A stretch of 64,000 bases of DNA from Buxus sempervirens (GCA_947561395.2 OX387183.1:16605402-16669401), one strand, 5' to 3'; positions 1-12,179 are shown, numbered from the stretch's first letter. Notes: generated from the letters alone by a model not told the origin. Numbers and translations are program-made.

Positions 1-1259
1 AACTAGAAATTTACACGTACTAACCACAAGATTATGCATTTAAATTTTAAAAATGAAATAAATCAAATGTTTATATAATTAATATATATTTTAGAATTTA
101 GTTCTAATTATAATATTCTAAATTTTGAAGATAGCCAATTAATGTCTATATAATAATTATCTATTGAATTAATCCTATAAGAGTTTTATTAATTAGATGG
201 AATTTTATTAGGGTAGGAAACTTATTTGTTGAATGAGAATTTTATTAACGCAAGAAATGGAATTTTATTAGTGTACGTAGGAAACTTGTTTATTGACATA
301 ATCACAATATATAAGGAAGTTTATTAGCTGAGGGAACTAATAGGATGGAATTTTGTTAGCATAAAAACCAATAGGACTTGAAATAGGTTGTTATAAAAGA
401 ACTAAAAGGATGTGGATGACAATCTTTGGAATAAGCAAGTCATTAATAAAATTATATGGTTATATATATAGAGCCAGATTGTAATCCTAGAATCTTATCC
501 ATGTAGACATTGATAGTTTACATGGGACCTCTTTGGATGGTAGTTTTCTATTATACTTGATAAGATAGGAGTGTTAAAAGGATTTTTCATGAACAAATAA
601 AAGGCCAGCCAGAATATTCCCCATGCTTCACATAAATAATATAGATGTAGAGTCTTTCTCCAATAAAATCCTACCACATTGCAACTCTTCTCCAACAATT
701 GGCAAAACTTAGATTCACTATTCTTAAACACGAATCCACAAAACATGCATATGTACGTGTTAGAAATTTAGTAGATCTACTAAATATTTAGATCAATGTC
801 AAATCAATCTTTAATTTGAAAAATACCTCTTTTACTAATAAAATGTTACCGAAAAAAGGAATTCTAATAATTGGAAATCCATATATATCCTAAAGTGTTT
901 TCTGGTTTTCATGTAGCTAAAATATCCATGTATATCCTTAAAGTGTAGTTAAAAAAAAAAAGTTGCTCTCTTTAATAATTTTATATAACACTTATCTATG
1001 AAGATTTCTTAGATTACTTTTTAGTTATAATTAATAATGATTCTGAAAGAGGATGAGAAGGATACATAAAATATTTAGCATTCTTTTTAATTCACTATTT
1101 AATCTATATCTATACTACTTTTAAAAACAATGAACTACCTTAAGTGTTTTTTATTTTCACATACCTAAAATGTTCTTCTTTATAATTTTAATTTCACATA
1201 TTCACCTATTTAAATTAAATGTATATTAATAAATTAATAAGAGACTTCAATTAATTATT
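1..1259. other. AT-rich intergenic sequence, no gene seen
   Basis: This stretch is strongly AT-rich, with many short poly-A/T runs and repeated phrases such as GGAATTTTATTAG (near 200-260 and again near 350). No reading frame here shows a recognisable domain or a splice-bounded exon. It is probably decayed repeat DNA. Confidence 0.5.
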
Positions 1260-1279
1260 AGAAATTGTAGTTTAGTGTA

Positions 1280-2010
1280 ATAATTATTAATTCATGATTT
1301 CATACTTTTAATAATAGTTCTAAAATATCTAATTTCAGGTTATCTTTTTTTTTTCATTTTACAATTGACATGAATATAATAAAATCCTATTTCTTCTCCA
1401 ATTAAATAAAACAAAAATAAATAAGTATTGTTTATATAAAATAATTGAATCCTATGTCTTCTCCAATCACACCATGAGTTCTATTAAATCAAACCTCTTC
1501 CCTAATACTTATATATACTTATCTAAAAATTATACTTTAATGTAATAATTATGATTTCATGATAATGATTTCCTACATTTACTAAAAGTTCTAAAATATC
1601 TAATTTCAAGATTATCTTTATTTATTTTTTACTATTGACGTGAATCTATTTTCTTCTCCAATTAAATAAAATAAAAAAATAGATACTTATAAGTATTGTT
1701 TATATAAAATAATTAAATCCTCTTTCTTCTCCAATTATACCATGAGTCCTATTATATCAAACTTCTTCCTTGATACTTATACTTATCTAAATTAAAAAAA
1801 CAAAAATTGATAACAATCACTATTATTTATATGATAATTCCCTATCAAACTAAAAAAAATTTAATAAAACAATATAAACATTAATTTTTAATTGAATAAT
1901 ATAATTTAGAAATGTCTAATTTCAAGGTTATCCTTTTTTTTCTTTAATGAATCTAATAAAATCATATTTCTTCTCCAACAGTTATCCAACTAAAAGAATA
2001 TTGGAATTAC
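1280..2010. repeat. Degenerate tandem duplication, unit about 270 bp
   Basis: The phrase TTCTAAAATATCTAATTTCA occurs near 1318 and again near 1589, an offset of about 271 bp. Both copies are followed in the same order by an ACTATTGACGTGAAT-like phrase, CTATTTCTTCTCCAATTAAAT, a TAAGTATTGTTTATATAAAAT phrase and an ACCATGAGT phrase. A third, shorter copy starts near 1908. The copies differ by substitutions and indels, so the duplication is old. No coding content is seen. Confidence 0.6.
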
Positions 2011-2596
2011 TAATAAAATCCTATTAAGTGTTAACAACGAAAAAAAAAGGATAAGGATCGCTATTATTCATATTAAAATATGGACATTCAATTTCAAAGA
2101 TAATCCTAAGAGTATTTTCCTTTTATAAATCCACAACTTCCACCCATTAAAATCAGTTCCTGTAGACACCCTAAAATTGCATGATTTTTGATAAATCTTG
2201 AAGGAGAGAAATATTTTATTGGAATTTTCAATTCTTAGCATTGGGTTTGAGATCCTTAACCCATTTGAATCCAAAACCACAAAGGAAAATACCCAAATTC
2301 AATCTTTTGCGCAACGTCAAACTTTTCCGGTTGAATTTTCTTGACTTTTGACCCAAAAAAATGAAATATTTTTTAAGGCAAGATTTCAAGAAAATTTTTC
2401 CCGATAATCAGGTTTTTAGCAATGTTATTGCATAAATGAATTTTTTGAGCCTTTAAATCTTGACAAATACCTTGGTATTAGCATGTTGAATCTTTTTACC
2501 GGACTTGAAAAACCGGAATTTAGCCTTGAACTGGAAAGTTTGACTTATTATTCACTTGGAATTTGGGTCTAGAACTATTTTTAATGAATTCAAATT

Positions 2597-2613
2597 GGGG
2601 GGGGGGGGGGGGG
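2597..2613 (+). repeat. G homopolymer, 17 bases
   Basis: An uninterrupted run of 17 G lies inside the LTR-like copy 1. Its exact length may be affected by sequencing or assembly error. Confidence 0.85.
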
Positions 2614-2754
2614 TGTTTGCTTATTTACATGTAATATCTTAAGTAAATGGAGATTAAAAAATATGATGACATTTACTTAAATGATATTATATGTAAATAA
2701 GTATTGTCTGTGCAAGTAAAGGTCAAGGCTATGCAAAATCTGTGCAGACAGGCA

Positions 2755-2960
2755 ATTTTGATCTTGTCCGCATAAGGTATGCGGTTTGGACAAAACCGCA
2801 TAAGGTATGCGGTTTGGACAAAACCGTATATGGTATGCGGTTTGGTCTTGTCCGCATATATCAAAACCGTATATGGTATGCAGTTTGGTCTTATCCACAT
2901 ATATAATGCGGATTGAACATGACCACATTGTATATGCGGTCACGTTCAATTTGCGCAAAT
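2755..2960. repeat. Cluster of short dyad repeats (CCGCATA / TATGCGG)
   Basis: Repeats of TTGTCCGCATA, GGTATGCGGTTTGG and CAAAACCGTATATGG alternate on both strands, so the cluster is a series of overlapping small palindromes. It keeps both strands open for nearly 300 bases, which explains several spurious open frames. The matching part of the second LTR copy (about 34990-35230) lacks this cluster, so it expanded locally. Confidence 0.75.
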
Positions 2961-3144
2961 TCGCAAATACTCGATTTTGGAGTCATATTTACCACTCTTA
3001 CCTCTCTCTGGGAGATGTGATCTCCCCTTTTTACCCTCTGTGGTTTATTAGATTTACTCCAACTCATGTGTTTAAAACTGAGTTGGAAGATTCTAGAATC
3101 CTAGTTTGGCATACCCTTGTGACCACCCATGCCCTTAAGTTTGC

Positions 3145-3153
3145 CTATAAATA
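3145..3153 (+). promoter_or_regulatory. Probable LTR TATA box
   Basis: TATAAATAG is followed by a short C/T-rich leader inside the LTR-like copy. The second copy has the degenerate form CTACAAATAG at the matching place (about 35407). The position fits the U3/R boundary of an LTR. Confidence 0.45.
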
Positions 3154-4599
3154 GAGGGCCTCTCCTCAAGCAAATGGCTGAGAATGAAAGCTAGCTAGAA
3201 GAGCTCCAAGTGAAGAAGGGAACCCCTGCCTCTCTGCCTTCTCAAATCCAAGTAAGCCTCTCTCCCTTTTTCTTTTATTAAATTCTAGGGTAGTCTAATC
3301 TTCTTCTTTTCGGTAGAATAAAGCCTGATTGTATTTGAAACCCCAAACCTATCTCCCAGTACCTCAAGCATCTTCTCTAGTCGTAAAACGTAAAGAGAAA
3401 GCTAGGGGAAACGAGAACGGGAATGGAACCCTAGGTATAAAACCTCTTTTGAATGATATACTTGTAGATTCATATTTATTTCTATGTGCTTGTTAATAAT
3501 TTTGGTTTTGATTTCATTTTCTGGAGAGAATACCAGGATCCATGCTCTTTATAGCATTGGATTTCCATTCTCTCCTAAAAAAATCTGATTTCTTACACAA
3601 ACACACATATCACTTAATTTGATGTAAAATAGGCTTAGATCTGGGATCCATCATGTTCACTATGATAAATCTGATAACAGTGGCCTTAGATCAATCTCTT
3701 AGAATTTCCTAAGTCGATTTCAAGTGATCTCATCTTCGAGAGAACGTCTTCATGGTCTAATTTCTCTAGTTGGGGCTTTTTGTCTCAATACGGGTATATT
3801 CAGTTCATTCTCTTCAATCAATGGGATTTAATTATAAGCCGAATCCTTACCCTAAATTCTTTTTGAGTATTTTCTAACTATTTTCAGATGATTTTAATTC
3901 AGATTCCATGAATCAAGTGCACATACTCATAGTTTAAGCTAGGCTTTGCTCTAGGTTTTCAAAATGGCTTATCTTTAGGTTAAACTTTTCAGATTTGATT
4001 TGGTTTGATTTTATGCAAGTTTTCTTTTCATTTTTACCTGATGATTAAGTCCTGGAAGACACACTTTCATAATGAAAGCCCAAATTCAATTGGGCTATCC
4101 ATATGAAAAATCTCACATGTGTTTGTCTTTTTCAATCACTTTTTGAGTATTTTATTATCAAGTAAGTATTTCAAGCATGAACAAGACTTGGCAACCACCT
4201 TGTGTGGATGAATAGGGGTGCCTAACACCTTCCCCTATTCATAACCTAATCCCCTTACCCATCTCTGGTTTTTATTTTACTCTAATTTTGTCTTTTGTAT
4301 TTTATTTTAAAGTAGAGTTATTTGATTATTAAACTAAAATTTACAGTAATATTTGTATCGTTCTGCAAACACCCCGAAACGTTCAAAAATACTTAGAACT
4401 ATGGTTTAAAACAGGGATGAATTCTAAAACTTAAAGAGATGCATTGCAGATCCAAACCTTTTGAATTCAAAACGTCATACATGTGTAATTCAACCATTAA
4501 GCATGCTTTAAATCCAAAATAAGTGATAACTCTCCGAGTTTTGCATATTCCGACAGCTGCTACAAACAGGAACCCTTCCGAACAGCTACTCTAATCCCT

Positions 4600-5300
4600 T
4601 TCTGAAATCTCTGCTCAGCTAGAGGACTCCAACCCAATCCCAAAGGGGACTTGACGGCAACCTCTAATCATCTCTACGGATTGAAGTAGAGGAGAAGAAG
4701 AACAGAGAAGAAGAATGAAGAAGAGAGATGCTGACGGAGGAAGAAAGTCGGTTTTCTCATCGACTGATTTCAAATGAGATAACTGCTAACAGCACCCTGC
4801 GTTATTCTAGAGAAGGCTTAATATGCTCATGGGAATTGATTTGGTGTATCAATCGTACAACAAAACTATGTAAAGTGTTAAAATTAACCTCAATTTGTGA
4901 AAGAGAGAATGAGAAAGACGAATAAAGCATTGAGTTGAAAGGTATTCACTATGGTCCAATTCCCTAATACCACTCACACGTACTCCACCAATCCTTAAGA
5001 AGACCCCTTAAATTGCACATGCTTAAATATAAAACCGATAATCAAAGTTTTTGCACCAATAATTACAATATTAATAATATAAAATAATTTAATACTCTTC
5101 ATGCAATAAAATACCAAGTTAGTCCCTAAATTAGCAACCACATGTATGGTTGCGAAAATTTAGAAAGAAAAGCCTTGAATTCAAATTAATTCCAATAAAT
5201 GCAGAATATATAAACAAAATTTATAGAAAGACTTAATCCAAAGCACTAAATTTGAAATTTTTGGGATGTTACATTAAGACTTGAAGTTTGACAGAAATCT
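4600..5300. other. Intergenic sequence, nothing recognised
   Basis: This is purine-rich near 4690-4730, then AT-rich. A 65-codon + strand open frame starting near 4728 has no recognisable domain or splice context and was not called a gene. Confidence 0.4.
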
Positions 5301-5306
5301 AATTGT

Positions 5307-5560
5307 TGTAGGCACCCCAAAATTACATGATTTTGGATAAATCATAGAATAAAGAGATATATTATTGAAAATTTTTATTGGGCTTGAGATCAATTACTCA
5401 TTTGAATCTAAAATTACAAAATAAAAGAGCCAAAACCAATCTTCGACACAAAGTCAAGATTTACATGTTGAAATTTTATTAGGGTTTTAGTAATTTTTTA
5501 TTATAATTGAATTTTTGAGCTTTCAAAATTTGGCAAATACCTTGGAATTTTAAATAGTGA
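5307..5560 (+). repeat. Fragment of the long LTR-like family, copy 3
   Basis: TGTAGGCACCCCAAAATTACATGAT at the start, followed by a GGGCTTGAGATCA block and CATTTGAATC, matches the first 300 bases of the copies at 2161 and 34539. The rest of the LTR is missing or unrecognisable, so this is a truncated copy. Confidence 0.55.
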
Positions 5561-6070
5561 AATTTTGCACTCTTGACAACTTTGCCCTTTTTAATTACCA
5601 AGCTACCCTTCAGTGGGTTAGAATAAAAATGGGCAAAATTGTCAATATATGTATTTTCTATTGCCACTTCATTGGTAAAACCTTTACAAGGGGACACTAT
5701 AAGACAATGCAAACCTCAAGGTAGTAAACCGGTATTTCAAAAACCTCAAGGGAGAAAGTGGGATTGTCTGAAACATCAATGGGTAAACTATAATTATCCC
5801 TTAAAAATAAGATAATTACTTGAAGTTCACCTTCCTTTTTTTTACCAAGAAAATAAAAATAATAATAATAACTTGAAGTTCACCTTTGAAGCCACCTCCA
5901 GAGCTTATAGTAAGGAAATCACAAACTGCCCAACAGGTGAAATCCCAATTGCTAAAAATTAGAAAACGATCAAACAAATAATTAGCACAGTAGGAGAGTC
6001 CATGCATGAACAGAAGAATGCATTGAGTCAGGTTTAGATTCATCACAGTGAAGATCTGGTAAAGCTTATT

Positions 6071-6391
6071 CCATCAGCACTGGGATTGGGTGAAGCAAAA
6101 GCAAAGGAAGTCCTCATCACGTTCCAACACCACCATGATTTGTTCATCCAAGGTCACCCATGCCTCTATTCCGTCGCCCCGACTGGTGTCCATCAGAATC
6201 ACTCAATTCGTTATTACTTCGTCTTCATTGATATGACTTACCCATGCCGGCTTCCCCCACCCAAAATCAGCTTCATAGAAAGGAAACCTACACAAACTGC
6301 TGAAGAAACAAGAATCTGCTTTCTCTTCGGAATAGATCTGCTCCGAGTCTTCCAAGTCTTCACTAACGGGTGCATTTGCATTGTACAACAT
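6071..6391 (-). pseudogene. BAHD acyltransferase C-terminal fragment, broken
   Basis: BAHD enzymes transfer acyl groups from acyl-CoA to alcohols or amines in plant specialised metabolism. The minus-strand frame reads an acidic linker, then CRFPFYEADFGWGKPAWVS with the family's DFGWG structural motif, then VILMDT, GDGIEAWVTLDEQ and a VLERDEDF-like end, which is the usual C-terminal order. An in-frame TGA lies just before VILMDT, where active members have coding sequence. The N-terminal half with the HxxxD catalytic motif is absent upstream on this strand. It is a truncated pseudogene; family assignment is firm, substrate unknown. The BAHD proteins it resembles most in wording are of the vinorine-synthase-like group, from recall only. 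Confidence 0.85.
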
Positions 6392-6439
6392 TGCACGTTG
6401 CGGGAGGGAACGGTTTTGGAACTGTCAAGAATTTAATTA

Positions 6440-6590
6440 AATAGCCAAAGCTTTGACTATTTTAATCCTATATTATTGACGCCTTTATAACAAATGATAA
6501 GGGCTTTTTGGGAAAGGCGTGCATAGTTGTTGGGACGCTTCCGAAGAAACCTATTCTTGTTTTATATAGTACTAGTGGAATGCACGTGGA
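6440..6590. repeat. Dispersed repeat, family H copy 1
   Basis: TTTGACTATTTTAATCCTATATTA, an AAGGGCTTTTTGG-like block, GCATAGTTGTTG and a TTATATAGTACTAG end recur near 60535 and 62447. The shared order over roughly 150 bases marks a dispersed family. The terminal TATATAGTA(C)TAG resembles 3' ends of some non-autonomous plant elements, but no TIR or target-site duplication was found. Confidence 0.5.
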
Positions 6591-6599
6591 AAAAAATTT

Positions 6600-7640
6600 A
6601 TATATGTTGAACTTAAATGATTTTTTATATAAATAAATATTGTATTTATGTTTAGCGACAAGCGTATATACATAATGCTTTTGTTATATAAAAAATACAT
6701 ATATTTTATATATAAAATATTTTGTTATATTTTTATATATTAAAAATGCATATTTTATTAATAAACATGTTATCAATTATTTGATTTCCAATTCACTAGA
6801 ACTACTTTGAGGGTATCTTAGGCAATTAAAATTTAAACATATCCTTCATTAAGTTTATTTTAATAAAGCCTTCAACATATTTCAATTTGTTTTCCCCAAT
6901 TCTTAGGCATAATCCACATCCACCTCAACTTCATATCACAAGTGCTTAATTAGTCTAATAATCTCACTTTAAATAATTAAACTTAATAATTAAGATGTGA
7001 TTAAGGTCGGGGTTTTACAACATGTTCTAAGGTCAGACAATCCAATCAACTAGGCCCATCTAGGAAATCATCCTAGCCAAAAAGGGAAACTAATGAATAA
7101 CTTGAGAAAATATTTGAGATAAGGCATTTGTCTATTGGCTATTGATATCGTTGAATAATCTGAGCAACACAGATATGAACCACATCTCTACAATGTTGCC
7201 CTCACTGTTCATAAAAAATTAAAGTTTGAATAACAAGGACAACCAATTAAGGCTAAGATTTGGCATGGAACTTTCCTAGGTCAACCACGCCAATTGGACG
7301 CTAAAATTAGTAAGAAACTAATACATCCATGTGATAGAGACCTTAGCGTACATTTTATCCTCATTTTTCCAGGCACATAGACAGAAACCAGGCTGGCATC
7401 TCAGGAGTACTTTTAAGTAATATTATGCCGATACCCTAAATATTGCCCATAAACAGATAAATAAGTCAGTATTGTCTATGTTACCTTATCCTCTCATGAA
7501 AGAGAATCATATTATTTTCTTCTAAAGCAACAACCTGTAAGAAAGTGTTGTTACTTACATGTGTTGTAAAGCAAAATTTTGCAATGCAGAAATAATTAAT
7601 AAAAAAGGGCCATCCTAGTGCATGAGGCTTCCGCCACTGC
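6600..7640. other. AT-rich intergenic sequence, no gene seen
   Basis: Low-complexity TATA-rich sequence to about 6790, then unremarkable sequence. A stretch near 7140-7330 has faint retroelement-like wording but no readable domain. Confidence 0.35.
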
Positions 7641-7691
7641 GGGTCTGGGAGGGTCTGATGTACAACATATCAGATGATCTTGATCACATAC

Positions 7692-9600
7692 CATATCAGC
7701 ATAGTGACGCTTGATTGTCTGAACCGGCTGCGATAACCAAGTCAAACTTATTACTAGCTTGGACTTTCCTTGTCTTCAGCATTCGACCTCCTCAGCTTCC
7801 ACCTCGACTTTTGGAGGGAGTGATAATAAAGAGTCCTTGATGTGGTTCCCAAATGGATACTTCCGACCAGTAAGTATCTCTATCCTCCTTGGATCAGCTT
7901 CTGCCAAGCTCACAAATGAATTAATTCCAGCTTACTGCAGTGCCTAAATTAGACATTTGGGAAAATCATTTAGTTAGAAGGATCAAGAAATATTATCTGT
8001 TTCAACATATCAATCACTTTTTTTTAAAATGAGCATTGTAAATGATAGTTATAAATTAGAGAAGGAACCTTTGCAGTCACCATTCCAATGCCAGGTAGTT
8101 GTTTCAATAAGTATGGACTGTTATCCCGGGGTCTTTGATGTAACAATTTGGCCAGAAGCGATGCATTTAAAGCTCCCTTGTAATTCTTTTTGTATATAAA
8201 GTAATCTTTCATGCACTTGGCAATTCTACACCCATTTGAGCATATTGAGTTCATGTCCTATAGGAAAAAAAATCCATACATTATTCAATAAATATTGGCG
8301 TAATTTAACATATGGCAAATCTAATAATGCATGAACATCAGGAAACCTGGTTAAAGGATAAATCATGAGCTCAAGGATCCCCGGTCATGCAGTCATTAGC
8401 CAACACAAATATCTTCTCTTCTCTGGTTTGGATACACTTTTTCCGCCTTCCTCTTTCACGAAGGATGTGGAAGCAAAGTCGATCATCTTTATCAGAGTTT
8501 ATATCATTAAGAAGCTTCTTCTCATTGCGTCTGAGTTGTATCCCTTTATTTTCAAATAAAATAAATGAAGCACTCTCCATTTGGTTTTTCAAATCCCAAT
8601 AGCACCAATTATTGGTGTATTGATATACATACAGGAAATCTCCTCAGACCGACAAATAATATGAAGTGCATCCTCCAAACTGCAGTTTTCAGGAGTTTGA
8701 ATAGTATTCTTCATTGTGTCAAACTTCAGATAATATTTTGTCATCAGCTTTCCAGGTTCTAAATTTATAAAATCATAGTGGTTAGAAAATTTGTTTTTAG
8801 GCTCTTCTCTGCTGTCATGTATGAAATTGAAATATGCAGTGTTATAATCTCATTATACCAAGTGGCTTCAGCAGGAAACCATATTCGTCTGTCCAAATCT
8901 TGATAACTCGTTAACTTTCTGAACACAAATTTCTGGAATATCACAAAATAGATCAAATGGCAGGAAAATAAATCTAAAACCCAACTACGACAATATATAC
9001 ATTGGAGTACCTTGCATGTGCTTATCAAGATGTTCACTAGTACCCTCTCGTAACTGCATAATTCTCAGGGTTCGGGTCATACATGCAAATTCCAAAGTCT
9101 CAGAAAAGAAATCAAGTGAAAATGAATATCCGTACCCAGCTACTCGCACACGCCTTTTTCATTCGCACATATAAGTAGGAATACTTCATCCATTCAATTG
9201 CTCGAGTTATATCAGAGACAGTTAGCTGAACCATTTCTGCAGTTAGATGCTCTATCAAACAAGAAAGCAATCTAGGATGAAAACAGAAACATTTGCCGGG
9301 TTAATATGGGGGGAAAACAAAACAAACAACAAAAAAATCTAAAAATCCAGAGGTTAAGAGTTGAGAAACATACTGGGATTCAACAATTTCACAACCATTC
9401 AAAAGGTTTTCATACAAATGGGCCTGAATTCATACAAGAAACTATATACAATTCTCATGCCAAAGCAAAAAATAACCAAAAAATATTGAAGAAGATATTT
9501 GACTGTAAAGAAACAACGAGAAAAGTTACTGTTTCTCTTCTTGTCATGATTATAACCATGTCAGTATCATCAAATGGTGGACGATCAGCCTCCTACACAT
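7692..9600 (-). pseudogene. MER3: MER3/HFM1 (ROCK-N-ROLLERS) meiotic helicase fragment
   Basis: MER3/HFM1 is a DExH DNA helicase needed for class I meiotic crossovers. Minus-strand exons follow in order: RPPFDDTDMVIIMTRRETV (about 9594-9528, helicase motif VI region); a winged-helix-like exon with HLTAEMVQLTVSDI and IEWMKYSYLYVRMKK (about 9262-9151); KICVQKVNELSRF (about 8945-8870); LEPGKLMTKYYLKFDTM to EEIS (about 8768-8633); LRRNEKKLLNDIN to EEKIFVLANDC (8543-8347); a Sec63 exon with MNSICSNG and LLKQLPGIGMVTAK (8257-8069); and LAEADPRRIEI to HYADM (7943-7692). Several splice sites still fit and the 8633/8543 junction restores a Trp codon. In-frame stops occur at 8378-8376 (TGA after GDP), near 7933 (TAA) and near 7765 (TGA after VEC). 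The exon near 8900 has a frameshift. The DExH ATPase half was not found. It is a dead, truncated duplicate. Confidence 0.88.
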
Positions 9601-9639
9601 CTGTGCCCAAGAGAAGATGTATTAATCAAGAATAGGGAA

Positions 9640-11820
9640 AAATGTAGATATACTTGACATGTATGTGTACATATTCACATATGTCCATCCCAGCATGCAT
9701 ATGATTGGACATAAGTATCAGTAATACCAAAAAAAGAGCAACCAAACCCGTGAGATAAAGGAAATAGAGTATAAAAAGCACAATACAATGATAAAAACAA
9801 AGAGAGATTTGTTGCAGGGTTGATTCGTTTTCAGTTCTAACACAAGAAACCTCCTAATTCCAATGTCGATAATAAAACACGGCTGAATAGGAATAGTACC
9901 TGAAACTAAAAGTCGAACGAAAGGTGCTGGAAAGTCTGACACGGACTTCAGAGCATATGAATCAACAAGTGATCCCATCATTGCACGCACAGAGGCAACA
10001 AATTATACAGAAAATGTGACCTGCATATAAAAAAAATATCGTTGTTATTCTATTAATCATTCATTGTTTTTGTCTTTTTCCTCTTAATCTTCTTAGAAAT
10101 AAAAATATCAGTTTTGTCATAATGATGTTTGGTTTTCCCAAAAGTCCAATAACATGGAGGTGGTTGAATGGTGCAGCTTAGCAAGATGCAAACATGGGAG
10201 CAAGATGGAAATATGAAATTTTCTTTTCCAATGATGATATTCGCTTTTCCCAAAAGTTCAATTTATTTATGGTTTTATGCCCTTGAACGATTATTGTCGT
10301 TGAATGTCATGCTTTAAAAAAACAACCTACATTCCATTTAGAGATTTCACATGGCTTATTTGCGCAAGTTAATTTAATGATTTGGTGGCTAAAATCTGCA
10401 TATCTCATTTTTTTTTTTTTTTTTGTTGCTTTCATGAGAAAGATGATTCCTTCTTTGGTCTGATAATTTCAAAAATCAAACTACTGAAAAATATGGGTAA
10501 CCATAACATAATCACATAACTTAATCAATATTTTGCTAGCAAAGAACATCATTGGCTCCTCTATTCAATATTCAGATCTATTTATGAAAGAGACACAACA
10601 AGATAAATAAGCTATCAACTGTCACTCACCTATCTCTGGCAAAAGCTTATCAATTTGCACATGCGTCCCTGGAACAAGAACAAATCAGATCCCTAGACCA
10701 TGAAGGAGAGAAATATACTGCATATGGAAGTTCTCATGTTCATTCTTATAGTTCATGCATGGGGCAAGTTACTTACAGAACTAAAAGTTAACTTGTGGAC
10801 CATCATTTTAAAGTATGAAGAATTATAAGGAAAAAAAATGGGACAGGAACAAAAGTCTTTACAATGAGAAAAAAAAAAAAAGAAGCTTCCATCGATAATC
10901 CATAGATAAAAGTATGAAAGGTACATAGTCATATAAGAAAATCTAATGGTATACTGTCATCAAACGATAACAATATCAATACATTCCTTGTAGTTCACAC
11001 TTTCTAGTAAATATAACAAGGGATAGAAATTTTTTCTTGACTATATAGCAGGCAACCACTTTGGACAGCATCAGCATGTATTACACTTGCTCCCTTCAGT
11101 GACTTCTTTTGATTGCTAGTGAGTGAGAATCAGATGAAGCCAGTACTACACTACAACTTAAGATGGAAACTTCCTATTGGTTATAAATGAGAAAGAATCC
11201 CAAATATCAAGTTAGAATTATTATTTACCAGGCTGATGTAGAATTGCCATGTTAGGAACCAGCTCCATTCAGTTATCACCTCATTGATCACAAGATGCAA
11301 GTTAAACAGGAACGGTTTTTTTTTGCCCAATCTTACAGTTTAATCATGCCAATATACTGTGATATATTACAGCTCCTAACTTAAGTTCTACAAATGTTTT
11401 GTTTTAATCACCAATTGCTAGAAAAAATCTGTTTCTGCTTTGAATTGTAGCCTTGGTGAGCTTGTCACTCCTAAAATGGTAAAATATTGCAAATTGAAGA
11501 GTAGATGAAGACAAAAATAAATTCTCCGTTCAAGTCGAATAGAATTATAGGACCAGGTAAATACAACTGCAATGAGATAATTCATTTCCAGGAAAATTGA
11601 AAATATTGAAAGAGGGCTCTAAAAATGTCTTGGATCAATGGATAGGTGGAGCTAAGATGGCCAGAGAACTACAAATAACTACAAGACAGTACAAAATACA
11701 TGAAAAAGTAAGAATAGATTACGATCAAAAAGATGATTATAGGGAAAAATTCCCTTCCTCACAAAACATTTAACTAATAACAGATTTAGGGCATGCCTAA
11801 AATCGATTGTGTAGGAAAGG
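9640..11820. other. No convincing gene; possible decayed upstream part of the MER3 copy
   Basis: A short minus-strand segment at 10020-9900 is flanked by acceptor-like ATATGCAG and donor-like CAGGTAC, but all three frames have stops. Another at about 10668-10635 is equally short. None of the DExH, SAT or HHAG helicase motifs expected upstream of the MER3 exons could be read. The rest is AT-rich intron-like or intergenic sequence. Confidence 0.35.
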
Positions 11821-11839
11821 GGGAACAACCTACCTTGTT

Positions 11840-12170
11840 GTCTTCCGGCCCAAATGAACTATGAGGATGACTTCCGATGGCTTGTCTTCCACGCAATGTG
11901 TCGTCTGCTATGATTCTTGTGAGCTCTTGATCTTAATGACATCTTTTTCTCCACGAATTGTCTTTCTGAACATGAAGCCAATCGGAAGAAAAAACTTCCG
12001 TTCCTACAAGACCAGCACTCCATTAAAACAATAGTGAGTAGGATATCTTGCTTGGTCAGATTGCGATCAGTTGCAGCACCTCTCTCCTGTTCCAATTCGA
12101 GTAGTTCGCAAGTTTCTCGTCGCTCTCTCAGCCGACCTGTTTTCGTTTCCCACCAGTTGCCTTTTCGAAA
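11840..12170 (-). other. Possible first exon of an unrecognised minus-strand gene
   Basis: The frame is open for about 100 codons upstream of and through LLELEQERGAATDRNLTKQD, with no clear ATG. A second frame reads TRIIADDTLRGRQAIGSHPH and SSFGPEDNK up to a good donor (AAG then GTAGGT, about 11835). The two frames are not the same, so a frameshift or a short intron would be needed. The base composition is more even than the surroundings. No family was recognised. It may be the decayed 5' end of the MER3 copy's locus or an unrelated gene. Confidence 0.2.
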
Positions 12171-12179
12171 TTTTTTACG

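Larger units (their letters stand above)
2161..4560 (+). mobile_element. Long LTR-like sequence, copy 1 (Ty3-like, probable solo LTR)
   Basis: The segment starts with TGTAGACACCCTAAAATT and shares an ordered series of blocks with 34539 to about 37500: the TGTA(G/A)ACA start, a CATTTGAATCC block, a CTTGACTTTTGACC block, a TATAAATAGAGG-type block (3145), a GTAAAACGTAAAGA block (3383), a GATCCATCATG block and a CCTAACACCTTCCC block near 4220. A first-strand TG start and an internal TATA-like box fit an LTR of one of the long-LTR Ty3 lineages, but no gag or pol lies next to it. The 3' end could not be fixed. It is inferred to be a solo LTR or truncated element. Confidence 0.55.

Noticed and set aside
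2673-3154. Three overlapping open frames of 75-115 codons on both strands
   Set aside because: They arise from the CCGCATA/TATGCGG dyad cluster, which contains no stops in several frames; the translations are repeats of that cluster.
6086-6436. 116-codon + strand open frame
   Set aside because: It is the antisense of the BAHD remnant, whose minus-strand translation is clearly the real one.
9718-10253. Minus-strand open frames of 66-90 codons next to the MER3 copy
   Set aside because: No resemblance to helicase motifs, and the splice-bounded part at 10020-9900 has stops in every frame.
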